NCBI RefSeq assembly: GCF_001039275.2
Contig: NZ_CP030117.1
Location: 2,666,001 to 2,730,000, forward strand
Direction of reading: 5' to 3'
Source of the DNA: Brevibacillus brevis
GTDB taxonomy: Bacteria; Bacillota; Bacilli; Brevibacillales; Brevibacillaceae
Length of the DNA: 64,000 nt
Shown: in pieces, positions 8,460-17,151 of the stretch
Layout of the letters: each line of letters starts with the position of its first letter
How positions within the stretch are numbered: position 1 is the stretch's first letter
Translations under genes and position numbers: made by a program
Notes under the pieces: generated by a model
Told to the model about the DNA's origin: nothing
Seen by the model: only the letters and a program-made list of their open reading frames with translations
Databases searched by the model: none

Positions 8460-9421
8460 TGACCGGAACGATTGTTGACGTACCCGGCGTTCTCGTCGGG
8501 CATGCACAAAACGAAGAAACATTAACGGGATGCAGTGTGATTATGCTGGAAAAGCCGTCTGTCTGCGGCGTGGATGTCCGGGGTTCTGCCCCGGGCACCC
8601 GCGAGACGGACCTTTTGGACCCTATCAATCTGGTGAGTGTCGTCCATGCGATTTGCCTCTCAGGTGGCAGTGCATACGGTTTGGATGCTGCAACAGGTGT
8701 CATGCAGTATTTGGAGGAACAAGGCATCGGGCTAGATGTTGGCTATGGCGTCGTTCCTATCGTTCCAGCAGCCGTCTTGTTCGACCTGGCTGTAGGCGAC
8801 TATCGGGTTCGTCCGGATCGTCATATGGGCTATGAGGCAGCACAGGCGGCAAGCCGAGAGACAGTAGCACAAGGAAACGTCGGTGCTGGTACAGGTGCGT
8901 CAGTAGGCAAGCTGAATGGATTTGCGAATGCGATGAAGAGCGGGTTGGGCACAGCTTCCGTGATTTTACCCAATGGACTCGTCATAGGCGCAATCGTCGC
9001 TGTAAATGCGGTCGGTCATGTCGCAGATCCGCAGTCTGGGACGATCATAGCCGGGCCGAGAGATGAACAGGGAACCATTCGAGATAGCATGGAGATGATG
9101 CGCCAGCAAGCCTTTTCTCCGATCCCACCAGGTACGAACACGACGATTGCCGTAGTCGCGAGTAATGCCCGCTTGTCCAAAACAGAAGCAAAAAAAGTAG
9201 CGCAAATGGCTCATGACGGGCTTGCCCGTACGATCCGTCCGATTCACACCATGTACGATGGCGATACGATCTTTGCTGTAGCAACAGGCGAAGTAGCGGC
9301 GAGTGTAGACCAGGTGGGCGCGTTGTCCGCAGATGTGCTGGCAGAAGCCGTCATCCAAGCGGTTAAGCACGCAGAGGAAGCAGGGGGACTGCCATCTTAT
9401 CGCAGTTACTTCCAGGAATAG
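8459..9421 (+). CDS. P1-family peptidase (DmpA/NylC-like, self-processing amidohydrolase)
   Basis: The protein has 320 aa and starts at the ATG at 8459, which overlaps the S-component stop (TAATG). Family P1/S58 motifs are clear: RGSAPGTRETDLL, CLSGGSAYGLDAATG, GNVGAGTGASVGK and the PPGTNTTIAVVASN segment. Members cut themselves into two chains and use the new N-terminal Ser or Thr as nucleophile. Here the predicted cut is Asn227-Thr228, as in the nylon-oligomer hydrolase NylC, rather than before Ser as in DmpA/BapA. Known substrates are short peptides with beta-amino acids or D-residues and related amides. No signal peptide is seen, so it should act on imported solute in the cytoplasm. Confidence 0.9.
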   Translation: MTGTIVDVPGVLVGHAQNEETLTGCSVIMLEKPSVCGVDVRGSAPGTRETDLLDPINLVSVVHAICLSGGSAYGLDAATGVMQYLEEQGIGLDVGYGVVPIVPAAVLFDLAVGDYRVRPDRHMGYEAAQAASRETVAQGNVGAGTGASVGKLNGFANAMKSGLGTASVILPNGLVIGAIVAVNAVGHVADPQSGTIIAGPRDEQGTIRDSMEMMRQQAFSPIPPGTNTTIAVVASNARLSKTEAKKVAQMAHDGLARTIRPIHTMYDGDTIFAVATGEVAASVDQVGALSADVLAEAVIQAVKHAEEAGGLPSYRSYFQE

Positions 9422-9458
9422 GGGTAACATAATTGGATGCAGAGGAGAGGATTGTCGG

Positions 9459-10676
9459 ATGAATCAGGTGATATCCTTTGTTGACGAGCAGGAAGTTGTG
9501 CGCCTAACGCAGGAGCTAGTTAGAATTCCGAGTGTGTTTCGCCCCGATCAGGCAGGAGCGAATGAAGAGCGGGTCGCACTATTTGTCGCCGATTATCTTC
9601 GCAATATGGGTTTGCAGGTCTTCTATGAAGAGGTTGTTCCGGGCAGACCGAATGTCATCGCTTTTTACGATTCGGGCAGGCCTGGCAAAACGCTTTTGTT
9701 CGAAGCCCATACAGATGTCGTAACAGAAGGGGACCGGGATGCTTGGAGCTACGATCCTTTTGGCGGGACAATATCTGGTGGACGTATCTATGGACGTGGC
9801 TCCTGTGACACAAAAGGAAATCTGGCTGCCGCGATATGTGCCGTCAAAGCTATCCAACGATCCAAACAGTCTTTTACAGGAAAAATTCTCCTGTGCATCC
9901 CTTGTGATGAGGAGAGCATGATGATCGGGATCAAAGATTTCATCCGTCGCGGCTGGGCCAACAACGTCGATGCGGCGATCATCTGCGAACCGGAAGAAAA
10001 TCAGCTCTGCATCACGCAAAAAGGAGCTATGCGAGCCATCCTTCGTACGTTTGGCAAAATGGCGCATGGTGCCATGCCACTGACGGGAATCAATCCAAAC
10101 ACAAAGATGGCACGCGCCATAGTTGCATTAGAGGAGCTGGAGCGCAAGGAAATGGCTCGTCTGGGAGAGCACCCGATGTTGGGGTGGCCGAGTATCACTC
10201 CGACGATTTTGCAGGCACCGGTCAAAGGAGACGCCCAAATTAACGTCGTGCCGGATCAATGCATGACTACACTTGACATTCGCACGGTACCCGGGCAGGA
10301 CCACCAGGAGCTGTACAAAGAAATCAGTGCGATATTAGAAGGTTTAAGCAAAGAAGATGACAAGTTCAAAGCCACCTTGGAAGTCATCGAAGAGCGTCCT
10401 TGGACGTTGACTGGCATGAAGGAAGAAGTCGTGACCGCTGTCGCGAGCGCCTATCGGGAAATCACGAAAAAAGAACCCGTATATAATGGCGTTCCAGGTG
10501 CGACAGATGGAACCTTCCTGCACAAAGCAGGTATTCCAATTTTGACGACAGGCGCAGGCGATCGTCACATCCCTCATCATGCAGATGAGTACGTAACGAT
10601 TGACCAATTGGTAGAATCCACCCAGCTTTTTGCCTTGTCTGCATTAACGTTTTTGACGCAGTCAGTACGAGCTTGA
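9459..10676 (+). CDS. M20-family amidohydrolase/deacylase (ArgE/DapE type)
   Basis: The protein has 405 aa from the ATG at 9459, behind GAGGAGAGG. The metal ligands are visible in order: His in FEAHTDVV, the bridging Asp in GRGSCDTKGN, Glu-Glu in CDEES, an acidic ligand in CEPEE and a late His in RHIPHHADE. A dimerisation domain sits in the middle. These cytoplasmic enzymes remove acyl groups from amino-acid amides or split dipeptides. It is the last gene of the sigma-54 operon, 37 bases after the P1 peptidase, and a terminator follows. The probable role is a second hydrolysis step on the imported compound. Confidence 0.88.
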   Translation: MNQVISFVDEQEVVRLTQELVRIPSVFRPDQAGANEERVALFVADYLRNMGLQVFYEEVVPGRPNVIAFYDSGRPGKTLLFEAHTDVVTEGDRDAWSYDPFGGTISGGRIYGRGSCDTKGNLAAAICAVKAIQRSKQSFTGKILLCIPCDEESMMIGIKDFIRRGWANNVDAAIICEPEENQLCITQKGAMRAILRTFGKMAHGAMPLTGINPNTKMARAIVALEELERKEMARLGEHPMLGWPSITPTILQAPVKGDAQINVVPDQCMTTLDIRTVPGQDHQELYKEISAILEGLSKEDDKFKATLEVIEERPWTLTGMKEEVVTAVASAYREITKKEPVYNGVPGATDGTFLHKAGIPILTTGAGDRHIPHHADEYVTIDQLVESTQLFALSALTFLTQSVRA

Positions 10677-10690
10677 TCGCCTACAAAAGA

Positions 10691-10721
10691 ACTCTGCTTA
10701 AGCTAGTGGCAGAGTCTTTTT
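10691..10721 (+). terminator. Rho-independent terminator of the ECF-peptidase operon
   Basis: ACTCTGC pairs with GCAGAGT and is followed by CTTTTT. Confidence 0.8.
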
Positions 10722-10753
10722 ATTCTCGAAAAAGAAGTTTTCTTAGTAAAAAC

Positions 10754-10783
10754 TTGCAGAATCCATCTAAATTTTTTTACAAT
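10754..10783 (+). promoter_or_regulatory. Sigma-A-like promoter of oligoendopeptidase gene
   Basis: TTGCAG and TACAAT are separated by 18 bases, 36 bases upstream of the start codon. Confidence 0.55.
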
Positions 10784-10819
10784 AGGCTTGTTACATAAGC
10801 GAAAAGGAGGCGCGTGCCC

Positions 10820-12607
10820 ATGAATATGCGCTGGAAATTGGATGTCTTGTATTCCTCGTTTGATGCACCAGAATGGAAACAAGATTGGGAGAAGTTCGTA
10901 CGGGAAACAGAAGAGATCAAAAGCTGGGCAGCGCAAAACTTGCAATCATCAGAAGATGCAGTAGCGAAGATGGAGACATACATCACGATGATGACCTCCG
11001 TTCTGCAAACGCAATTCCGCTTGTACGCCTACGGAGAGCTGACTGCTAGCGTAGATGCCAAGAATGAAGTAGCACTGCTCGCGATTGAAAAAGTACAGAA
11101 TCAGGCTGTGGAATTGGTTGAACCAGGCGTGCAATTCCAAAAATGGCTAGGAGCGTTGAGTAACCTGGACGAGTTGATTAGCCGATCGGAGCTGTTAGAA
11201 ACACACCGCTTTATGTTGACAGAAATGTCAGACAAGAGCAAATACATGTTGAGCGAAAAAGAAGAAATCGTCCTGGCAAAAATGAAAAATACAGGGTCAA
11301 ATGCATGGACAAAGCTCCATGAAATGTTGACTTCCACTTTGCTGGTAGACATTACAATCGATGGGGAGCACAAGCAGCTTCCATTGCCAGTGGTGCGGAA
11401 CATGGCGAACGAAAAAGATCCGCAGCTTCGCAAAACGGCATACGAGGCGGAGCTTGCCGCTTACAAAAAAATCGTTGAAGCTGCTGCTGCCAGCTTGAAT
11501 GGAATTAAGGGCGAGGTTATTACCGTAGCGAAGCTCAGAGGCTATGAATCGCCGCTGGATAAGACGTTACAAGACTCCCGCATGGACCGCGAGACGCTCG
11601 AAGCGATGCTTCAGGCGATGCGTGAGAGCCTGCCATCCTTCCATCAATACTTCCGTACAAAGGCGAGGCTGCTCGGTCATGAGAGTGCTCAGTTGCCGTT
11701 TTATGATTTGTTTGCGCCAGTGGGCGAGGCAGACATGCGGTTCTCGTATGAGGAATCCCGCGACTTCATCGTGAAGCACTTTGGTAGTTTTAGCGAAAAA
11801 CTCGCCAACTATGCAGCACGAGCTTATGACAATCAGTGGATTGATGCTGAGATTCGTGAAGGCAAGCGTGGAGGGGCATTCTGCTACAACCTGCACATCG
11901 TAGGGGAGAGCAGAATTATGTCCAACTACACAGGCAGCTACAGCGATGTGAGCACAATGGCACATGAATTGGGACATGGCTATCACGGTGAATGTCTCGT
12001 AAACGAAGCATTCTTGAATAGCGAATACCCGATGCCAATCGCCGAAACCGCGTCCATTTTGTGCGAAACCATCATTGCCAATGCAGCGCTTGAACAGGCG
12101 ACCTCCGAGGAAGCATTTGCGATTTTGGAACATGATATTAGTGGTGCAAGTCAGGTGATCGTCGATATTTATAGCCGTTACTTGTTCGAGACGGCTGTAT
12201 TTGAGCGCAGAACAGAAGGTGCCTTGTCTGTTTCCACATTGAACGAACTAATGCTGCAAGCGCAAAAGGACGCTTACGGGGATGGTTTGGACCCGGCAGC
12301 CCTACACCCGTACATGTGGGTATGCAAACCGCACTATTATAGCGCGGATTACAATTTCTACAACTTCCCGTATGCTTTTGGGCTTCTGTTCGCAAAAGGC
12401 TTGTACGCAGAGTATCTCAAGCGCGGGGAAGCTTTTGTTGAGCAGTACGACAAGCTCTTGTCTGTAACAGGCAAAATGAGTGTTGCAGATGTAGCAGCTA
12501 TTATGGATGTTGATGTACGCTCAGTCGATTTCTGGCGGAATTCACTCTCTTTGGTTGCAAAAGATATCGACAAGTTCGTTGAGCTCGCGTCTGCACGACT
12601 GAACTAA
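10820..12607 (+). CDS. pepF: Oligoendopeptidase F (M3 family metallopeptidase)
   Basis: The protein has 595 aa. The ATG at 10820 lies 9 bases after AGGAGG, while the GTG at 10814 is too close to it. The zinc site is HELGH in STMAHELGHGYHGE (about residue 385). The third ligand Glu lies in the following helix (AETASILCETII). The C-terminal half shows the PHYYSADYNFYNFPYAFG stretch typical of PepF. It degrades peptides of roughly 7-17 residues in the cytoplasm. It stands alone between two terminators. Confidence 0.93.
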   Translation: MNMRWKLDVLYSSFDAPEWKQDWEKFVRETEEIKSWAAQNLQSSEDAVAKMETYITMMTSVLQTQFRLYAYGELTASVDAKNEVALLAIEKVQNQAVELVEPGVQFQKWLGALSNLDELISRSELLETHRFMLTEMSDKSKYMLSEKEEIVLAKMKNTGSNAWTKLHEMLTSTLLVDITIDGEHKQLPLPVVRNMANEKDPQLRKTAYEAELAAYKKIVEAAAASLNGIKGEVITVAKLRGYESPLDKTLQDSRMDRETLEAMLQAMRESLPSFHQYFRTKARLLGHESAQLPFYDLFAPVGEADMRFSYEESRDFIVKHFGSFSEKLANYAARAYDNQWIDAEIREGKRGGAFCYNLHIVGESRIMSNYTGSYSDVSTMAHELGHGYHGECLVNEAFLNSEYPMPIAETASILCETIIANAALEQATSEEAFAILEHDISGASQVIVDIYSRYLFETAVFERRTEGALSVSTLNELMLQAQKDAYGDGLDPAALHPYMWVCKPHYYSADYNFYNFPYAFGLLFAKGLYAEYLKRGEAFVEQYDKLLSVTGKMSVADVAAIMDVDVRSVDFWRNSLSLVAKDIDKFVELASARLN

Positions 12608-12616
12608 TATAAAAAG

Positions 12617-12650
12617 AACGTCCGCTATGTCATTAGCGGACGTTTTTTAT
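12617..12650 (+). terminator. Rho-independent terminator of pepF
   Basis: AACGTCCGCTA pairs with TAGCGGACGTT, with T residues continuing after the stem. It is an 11-bp stem. Confidence 0.9.
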
Positions 12651-12728
12651 TCATGATGCAAAGCGTTTTTGTGCGCATAGGGAACAGAGGGGAAGGAGAA
12701 AGTAAGAAAAAACAGATGAGGTGATTAC

Positions 12729-12971
12729 GTGGTAAACGGATTGCAGTTACTCGACCTATTACGGGAAACGGAGAACAAGATGCTGCATTTACATAGAGCC
12801 ATAGACAGAGTAAGCAGCGAGCCGGATTTCAAGGAGTCTGTCAGTGTTCTTACTGTAGTCGTTCGTGATTATCAGCTTCAGCTCGACAAAATGAAGCAAG
12901 CGTTGGGCAAAATCGAAATCGGAGGGCAACAACAGCAGCAACAGCAGGCCCATAATACCGAAATACATTAA
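12729..12971 (+). CDS. Small helical protein with C-terminal polyglutamine tract
   Basis: The protein has 80 aa from the GTG at 12729, with GAGGTG upstream. The heptad-like pattern of hydrophobic residues across about residues 5-62 suggests a helical hairpin or short coiled coil. It ends in GG, seven Gln and an AHNTEIH tail. The Gln run is encoded by mixed CAA and CAG codons, so length variation by slippage is possible. The function is unknown. Confidence 0.65.
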   Translation: MVNGLQLLDLLRETENKMLHLHRAIDRVSSEPDFKESVSVLTVVVRDYQLQLDKMKQALGKIEIGGQQQQQQQAHNTEIH

Positions 12972-12985
12972 GCACACAGAAAGAC

Positions 12986-13026
12986 AAACAGCCCTCGAAC
13001 TGCTGTAAAGGCAGATAGGGCTGTTT
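12986..13026. terminator. Bidirectional terminator between convergent genes
   Basis: AAACAGCCCT pairs with AGGGCTGTTT. A-rich and T-rich flanks let it serve both strands. Confidence 0.8.
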
Positions 13027-13050
13027 GTTTGCTTTTATGTGTAGGAAAGC

Positions 13051-13959
13051 TTACTGGAAATTAGCGTAACGCTTCACTCCGTAAAACGGGTAGAGCTTAT
13101 GCATGTATTCTACTTTGCCATAGCGAACATCTTCGCCATTCGCATGCACGATTGCTCCATTACCCAGATAGATCGCTACGTGGGACACGCGTCCTTTTCC
13201 AAGCGCATCGTAGAACAAGAGGTCACCAGGTTGTGCTTGATCCAGTGATACTTCTTGACCGCCACGGAATTGATCTTCAGAAGTGCGCGGAAGTGTAACC
13301 CCAAGCTGCTCAAAAACGTATGAAGTAAAGCCACTACAATCAAAGCCATTCGGAGTAGTTCCGCCTAAGACGTATGGTGTATTGAGCAATGGCTCAAAAA
13401 TTTCCTTCATCCGACCCAGATCTTCTTCATTTATCTCGGCAGGCAGCGAAACGGTAGAAGTGAGGTTTGGACTTAGGAACTCTGTAGCAACGTATGCTTC
13501 ACGATCTTCGAATTCGATTTTCGTCCATTCACTACCCGTTTCTACGACTTCTACAATGGAACCGAATCTTAGCTTGCCTAATACTTTTGCGTCAGTCGAA
13601 GGCTTTTTACGCACATTCAGCACATCACCAGTGACGCGGGCTTTTTCCCCAGCGGTTAGTTCTTTCGACTCACTGGTAGCGTTGTCATTCTGATCGACAG
13701 CTACATCGGAAGGAAGGTCAGTCTCAATGGAGCCAGAAGTGCTTGCACCATGAATAGACAAAGTTTGTCCAATTGACAATCTATCATCGTTCAGTTGGTT
13801 CCATTGAATGATTTGATCCACCGTTACTTGATGCTCGCGAGCGATCTTGCTCAGCGTATCACCTGCTGATACCACATATGCCGATGAGGATGCATGGGCA
13901 GCAGTAGGCAGCAGAGTGAAGAGCGCGAGGAAGGTGAGTAGCCTTGAAGTCTTTTTCAT
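13051..13959 (-). CDS. Secreted LysM-SH3b-NlpC/P60 cell-wall endopeptidase
   Basis: The protein has 302 aa. It has a signal peptide (Lys-Lys, then a hydrophobic run ending AAHAS) and a LysM peptidoglycan-binding domain (about residues 28-70, VSAGDTLSKIAREHQVTVDQ). A linker and an SH3b domain follow (about 105-160). The C-terminal NlpC/P60 domain (about 175-300) has Cys in NGFDCSGFTSYVF and His in GRVSHVAIYLG as catalytic residues. It should cleave peptide stems in the wall. Transcription converges on the polyGln protein gene. Confidence 0.93.
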   Translation of the reverse strand: MKKTSRLLTFLALFTLLPTAAHASSSAYVVSAGDTLSKIAREHQVTVDQIIQWNQLNDDRLSIGQTLSIHGASTSGSIETDLPSDVAVDQNDNATSESKELTAGEKARVTGDVLNVRKKPSTDAKVLGKLRFGSIVEVVETGSEWTKIEFEDREAYVATEFLSPNLTSTVSLPAEINEEDLGRMKEIFEPLLNTPYVLGGTTPNGFDCSGFTSYVFEQLGVTLPRTSEDQFRGGQEVSLDQAQPGDLLFYDALGKGRVSHVAIYLGNGAIVHANGEDVRYGKVEYMHKLYPFYGVKRYANFQ

Positions 13960-14070
13960 GTCATCGTCTCCACCAATCTACTAAAATCTGCATATCTAGC
14001 TAAAATTCTAGCGGATTTTGCTTGGTAAATCTATGAAAAAAATAATCTTTATTTTATTTTTTAAAAACTA

Positions 14071-14100
14071 TTGCATCAAGAGACAGGAACGTGCTATATT
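14071..14100 (+). promoter_or_regulatory. Promoter of the tRNA cluster
   Basis: TTGCAT and TATATT are separated by 18 bases, 35 bases before the first tRNA. Confidence 0.6.
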
Positions 14101-14135
14101 ACAGAAGTCGCCGCAAGCTGGAGACAAAACTACAT

Positions 14136-14212
14136 GGAGCTGTGGTGAAGTTGGAGTTCACGCCGGTCTGTCACACCGGAGGTCGCGGGTTCGAGTCCCG
14201 TCAGCTCCGCCA
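14136..14212 (+). tRNA. tRNA-Asp (GTC)
   Basis: A complete cloverleaf with encoded CCA. The acceptor stem is GGAGCTG/CAGCTCC. The anticodon stem CCGGT/ACCGG encloses the loop CTGTCAC, giving anticodon GTC. The T-loop is GGTTCGAGTCC. Confidence 0.97.
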
Positions 14213-14255
14213 TTCTTTTACTAGAATGTGCGAATTACATAGTTTCTCGTAATGT

Positions 14256-14331
14256 GCCGGTATAGCTCAATTGGTAGAGCACCTGACTTGTAATCAGGGG
14301 GTTGTGGGTTCAAGTCCTATTGCCGGCACCA
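14256..14331 (+). tRNA. tRNA-Thr (TGT)
   Basis: A complete cloverleaf with encoded CCA. The anticodon stem CCTGA/TCAGG encloses the loop CTTGTAA, giving anticodon TGT. The acceptor begins GCCGGTA. Confidence 0.97.
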
Positions 14332-14338
14332 TTTTTAT

Positions 14339-14425
14339 GCGGTCGTGGCGGAATTGGCAGACGCGCTAGATTCAGGTTCTAGTGGTGGCAACACCGTGGA
14401 GGTTCAAGTCCTCTCGACCGCACCA
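14339..14425 (+). tRNA. tRNA-Leu (CAG)
   Basis: A class II tRNA of 87 bases with a long variable arm (GGTGGCAACACC) and encoded CCA. The anticodon stem CTAGA/TCTAG encloses the loop TTCAGGT, giving anticodon CAG. Confidence 0.97.
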
Positions 14426-14439
14426 TATGGTAAACAACA

Positions 14440-14487
14440 GGTTCGTAAATTGGCTGATGAAGCTAATTACGAGCCTTTTTATTTTTT
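14440..14487 (+). terminator. Terminator of the tRNA cluster
   Basis: GGTTCGTAA pairs with TTACGAGCC (one G-T pair) and is followed by TTTTTATTTTTT. Confidence 0.75.
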
Positions 14488-14531
14488 CTTGAATGTTGAA
14501 TCCTCCTCCATTTTCCATTACAATCACAATG

Positions 14532-14552
14532 TGATAATGAATCTCATTTTCA
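14532..14552 (+). promoter_or_regulatory. Fur-box-like operator
   Basis: TGATAATGA and TCATTTTCA flank a 3-base centre, close to the Fur consensus of inverted TGATAAT half-sites. It lies 54 bases before the reductase start and contains a possible -10 (GATAAT). Iron-dependent repression is inferred. Confidence 0.55.
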
Positions 14553-14605
14553 ATGTTGTTTTTGATGTTTCATAAACAAACATGAGAGACGGTGGAGGGG
14601 TAGTT

Positions 14606-15652
14606 GTGGCAAAACAGTTGGAGCTGTTTGATGTAACCATTATTGGCGGTGGCCCTGCGGGTATGTACGCTGCCTTTTATAGCGGAATGCGCGATATGAA
14701 GACGAAACTCATTGAAGCGAAAGAAGAGCTCGGTGGACGAATGTTGATCTATCCAGAAAAGATGATCTGGGATGTGGGCGGTGTACCCCCACAACTATGT
14801 GAAAAGCTGGTTGCCAATCTGGTGGAGCAAGCAAAGACATTTGATCCCACCATCGTGCTAGGCGAGGCGATTATTGGACTGGAGCCACAAGAAGATGGCA
14901 CGTACATACTCGTTGCAAAATCGGGGAGACGACATTGGACTCGCACGATCATAATGGCTTTGGGCCGAGGCATTTTGAAAATGGCAAAGCTGGAGATCGA
15001 AGGAGCCGAGCGCTACGAGGTGACAAATCTTCATTATACGGTGCAGGAATTGGAGCCATTCCGTGGGAAGCACGTCCTCATCTCAGGGGGCGGGGACTCC
15101 GCGGTCGATTGGGCAAACGAACTGGTGCAAATCGCAGCGTCCGTAACTGTCGTGCATCGCCGTGATGTATTTGGTGGACATGAGCGGAATGTAAAGCGCA
15201 TGAAAGAGTCATCTGCGATCGTTCGCACCCCATATGCGGTCATGCAATTGCAAAGCTCAGACAAAGAAACGATCGATAAAGTGACGATACGTCATTTGGA
15301 GACAGACGAGACGGAGCAAATCGATGTAGACGCCATCATCGTCAATCACGGATTGAAGGCCGATTTCACCGGGATTAAAGAGTGGGGCTTGGACATGGAT
15401 GAGTGGAACGTGTTTGTCAGTCCTCGCCTGGCAACGAATCTGCCAGGTATTTTTGCGGCGGGAGATTTTGCGAGCTTCGACAGTAAGATTACGTTGATCG
15501 CGGGAGCATTCACAGATGCTGCTGTGGCTGTAAACAGTGCCAAATTGCACATAGACCCGGTAGCAGATCGGATGGCCTATGTTTCTTCCCATAACCAGCG
15601 CTTTAAGGAAAAGAACAAAGCCCTTGGGGTTATGGATGAGGACGACGAGTAG
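14606..15652 (+). CDS. Ferredoxin/flavodoxin-NADP+ reductase, thioredoxin-reductase-like type (YumC/IruO family)
   Basis: The protein has 348 aa from the GTG at 14606, five bases after GGAGGGG. The in-frame ATG at 14582 precedes the ribosome site. The FAD-binding [14 protein letters not shown] lies near residue 13 and the NADPH-binding [15 protein letters not shown] near 160. The C-terminal FAD motif is [14 protein letters not shown]. There is no CxxC redox pair, which separates it from thioredoxin reductases and fits the YumC-type reductases. These pass electrons to ferredoxin or flavodoxin, or to haem oxygenases in the case of staphylococcal IruO. A Fur-like box upstream supports a link with iron supply. 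Confidence 0.88.
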   Translation: MAKQLELFDVTIIGGGPAGMYAAFYSGMRDMKTKLIEAKEELGGRMLIYPEKMIWDVGGVPPQLCEKLVANLVEQAKTFDPTIVLGEAIIGLEPQEDGTYILVAKSGRRHWTRTIIMALGRGILKMAKLEIEGAERYEVTNLHYTVQELEPFRGKHVLISGGGDSAVDWANELVQIAASVTVVHRRDVFGGHERNVKRMKESSAIVRTPYAVMQLQSSDKETIDKVTIRHLETDETEQIDVDAIIVNHGLKADFTGIKEWGLDMDEWNVFVSPRLATNLPGIFAAGDFASFDSKITLIAGAFTDAAVAVNSAKLHIDPVADRMAYVSSHNQRFKEKNKALGVMDEDDE

Positions 15653-15790
15653 AACTGCTGTAGGCCAAAAAGCCCAACATTTGCAGGTTGATTGTCGCTT
15701 TCCCCATACGTTACATTGTTAGTGGCAAGGTGTAATAACAATGACAGGCTATATATAAATCGATCAACAAATGTGGGAGAGGAAGTAGAA

Positions 15791-16414
15791 ATGAAGAAAG
15801 TTCGGCATTGGCCGATAGCGACAGTGGCACTTGTGTTCTCACTAGGTATGAACTACGCGCCTGAGCATGCAATGGCGTTACAAGTAGACCCGTTATCTCC
15901 TGCGATCGACTTGCAGGAAAAGTTACAGGAAAAGTATGTGGAGAAGATGGACCTCAAGGAAGAGGAGGTTCTCGGGTTTTATTACTCTTCGATGAAAAAC
16001 AGCACAGATGCGCGTAAACATAACATCAAGCAAGCATTGAGCAAGATTCATAATGAAAAAATCAAGCCGCAACAGGTGTTTTCTTTCAATGAAATAGTGG
16101 GAAATTCGAATTTGTCTGAGGATGGTTGGCAAAAGGCCGGCGTTATTCAGAATGGCCAGCTCGCCGATGACTATGGAGGCGGGATTTGTCAGGTTTCCAG
16201 CACGCTTTACAATGCCGCTGCTGAAGCGGGGATGATCATGGTGGAACGGCATAACCACAGCAAATCAGTAGGATACGTACCTCTGGGTCAAGATGCTACA
16301 GTAGCCTATGGTTATAAGGATTTTAAATTCACCAACCTGTATGATTTCCCTGTGAAAATTAAAGCAAAATCATACGATGACGAACATATTGTGATTGCGA
16401 TCATACGTGCGTAA
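15791..16414 (+). CDS. Secreted VanW-family protein
   Basis: The protein has 207 aa from the ATG at 15791, behind GGGAGAGGAAG. A signal peptide covers about residues 1-31, cutting after AMA. The VanW domain fills the rest: FSFNEIVGNSN, DDYGGGICQVSSTLYNAA and ERHNHSKSVGYVPLGQDATVAYG are its hallmarks. The GGGICQxS segment makes it resemble the YoaR/VanW group of cell-envelope proteins, whose biochemical role is not settled. It is a single gene followed by a terminator. Confidence 0.88.
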   Translation: MKKVRHWPIATVALVFSLGMNYAPEHAMALQVDPLSPAIDLQEKLQEKYVEKMDLKEEEVLGFYYSSMKNSTDARKHNIKQALSKIHNEKIKPQQVFSFNEIVGNSNLSEDGWQKAGVIQNGQLADDYGGGICQVSSTLYNAAAEAGMIMVERHNHSKSVGYVPLGQDATVAYGYKDFKFTNLYDFPVKIKAKSYDDEHIVIAIIRA

Positions 16415-16428
16415 CTTAGAAGGAATAA

Positions 16429-16461
16429 AGGGGGCATCCTATGGATGAACCCTGTTTTTTT
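16429..16461 (+). terminator. Rho-independent terminator
   Basis: AGGG-CATCC pairs with GGATG-CCCT and is followed by GTTTTTTT. Confidence 0.7.
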
Positions 16462-16547
16462 CGGTATTTTGTCAGGAAAAAAATGGATGTTGCCTTGGTT
16501 TTGAGTCATGCATTCCTGACCATACTGTTTTAGAGGGAGGTGCCGTG

Positions 16548-17093
16548 ATGTTCGTTCAGGTGACAGGTGATTCACACAATCAAGAGGTTCTCGTCATGGG
16601 AGAACGGTTAGATCGCCAACAGGATGGGTGTTATCTTTTGCCTGGGAGACTTGTCCACGCATTGAAGCCACATGATTTGCCGGTAGGAATCCCATTTAAG
16701 CTCTCAGGTGCGCTGCCCTCTGGCTACGGGTTTTATCGGGAGGACTCTGTTATTTTCCGGCGGACGAATGATACTCCCTCCCTGTGGATTGATGTTACTT
16801 CTACATATATAGTTGCTGAATGGGATGGTTTGTTCTCGGTAGAAGCGACGGTTGAAGCCAGAAAGTATGTCGTGGAACAACAACAACGGTTTGCCTTTGT
16901 CCTCTCCGAAGCGACAGAGCAGCAAGTGATTTTCCATTACGAATTTTCCTGGAGCTCTGAGCAAGAGCTGGATTTGGAGAGTGCGTTGGAATCTATTTGT
17001 GATACCGTGATTGAAGTAGAAGCGCGAGGAAATGCCCGTCTTTGGCCTGGCTATGGAAACTGCATGGAAGAGGACGAACAAGACAAGCTGTAA
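16548..17093 (+). CDS. Hypothetical protein
   Basis: The protein has 181 aa from the ATG at 16548, 7 bases after GGGAGG. The GTG at 16545 is possible but closer. The composition is soluble and acidic at the end (MEEDEQDKL). It appears beta-rich, with no signal peptide or membrane segment. I do not recognise a domain. It lies 58 bases upstream of the FAH-family gene on the same strand, so the two may be co-transcribed. Confidence 0.65.
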   Translation: MFVQVTGDSHNQEVLVMGERLDRQQDGCYLLPGRLVHALKPHDLPVGIPFKLSGALPSGYGFYREDSVIFRRTNDTPSLWIDVTSTYIVAEWDGLFSVEATVEARKYVVEQQQRFAFVLSEATEQQVIFHYEFSWSSEQELDLESALESICDTVIEVEARGNARLWPGYGNCMEEDEQDKL

Positions 17094-17151
17094 TACGCCA
17101 TGCAGCCATGATATAGTGAAAAAAGAGACAGCCGCCAAAGGAGAGGACAAA

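Noticed and set aside
14018-14224. Forward frame through the tRNA-Asp gene
   Set aside because: It ends inside tRNA sequence and has no ribosome site.
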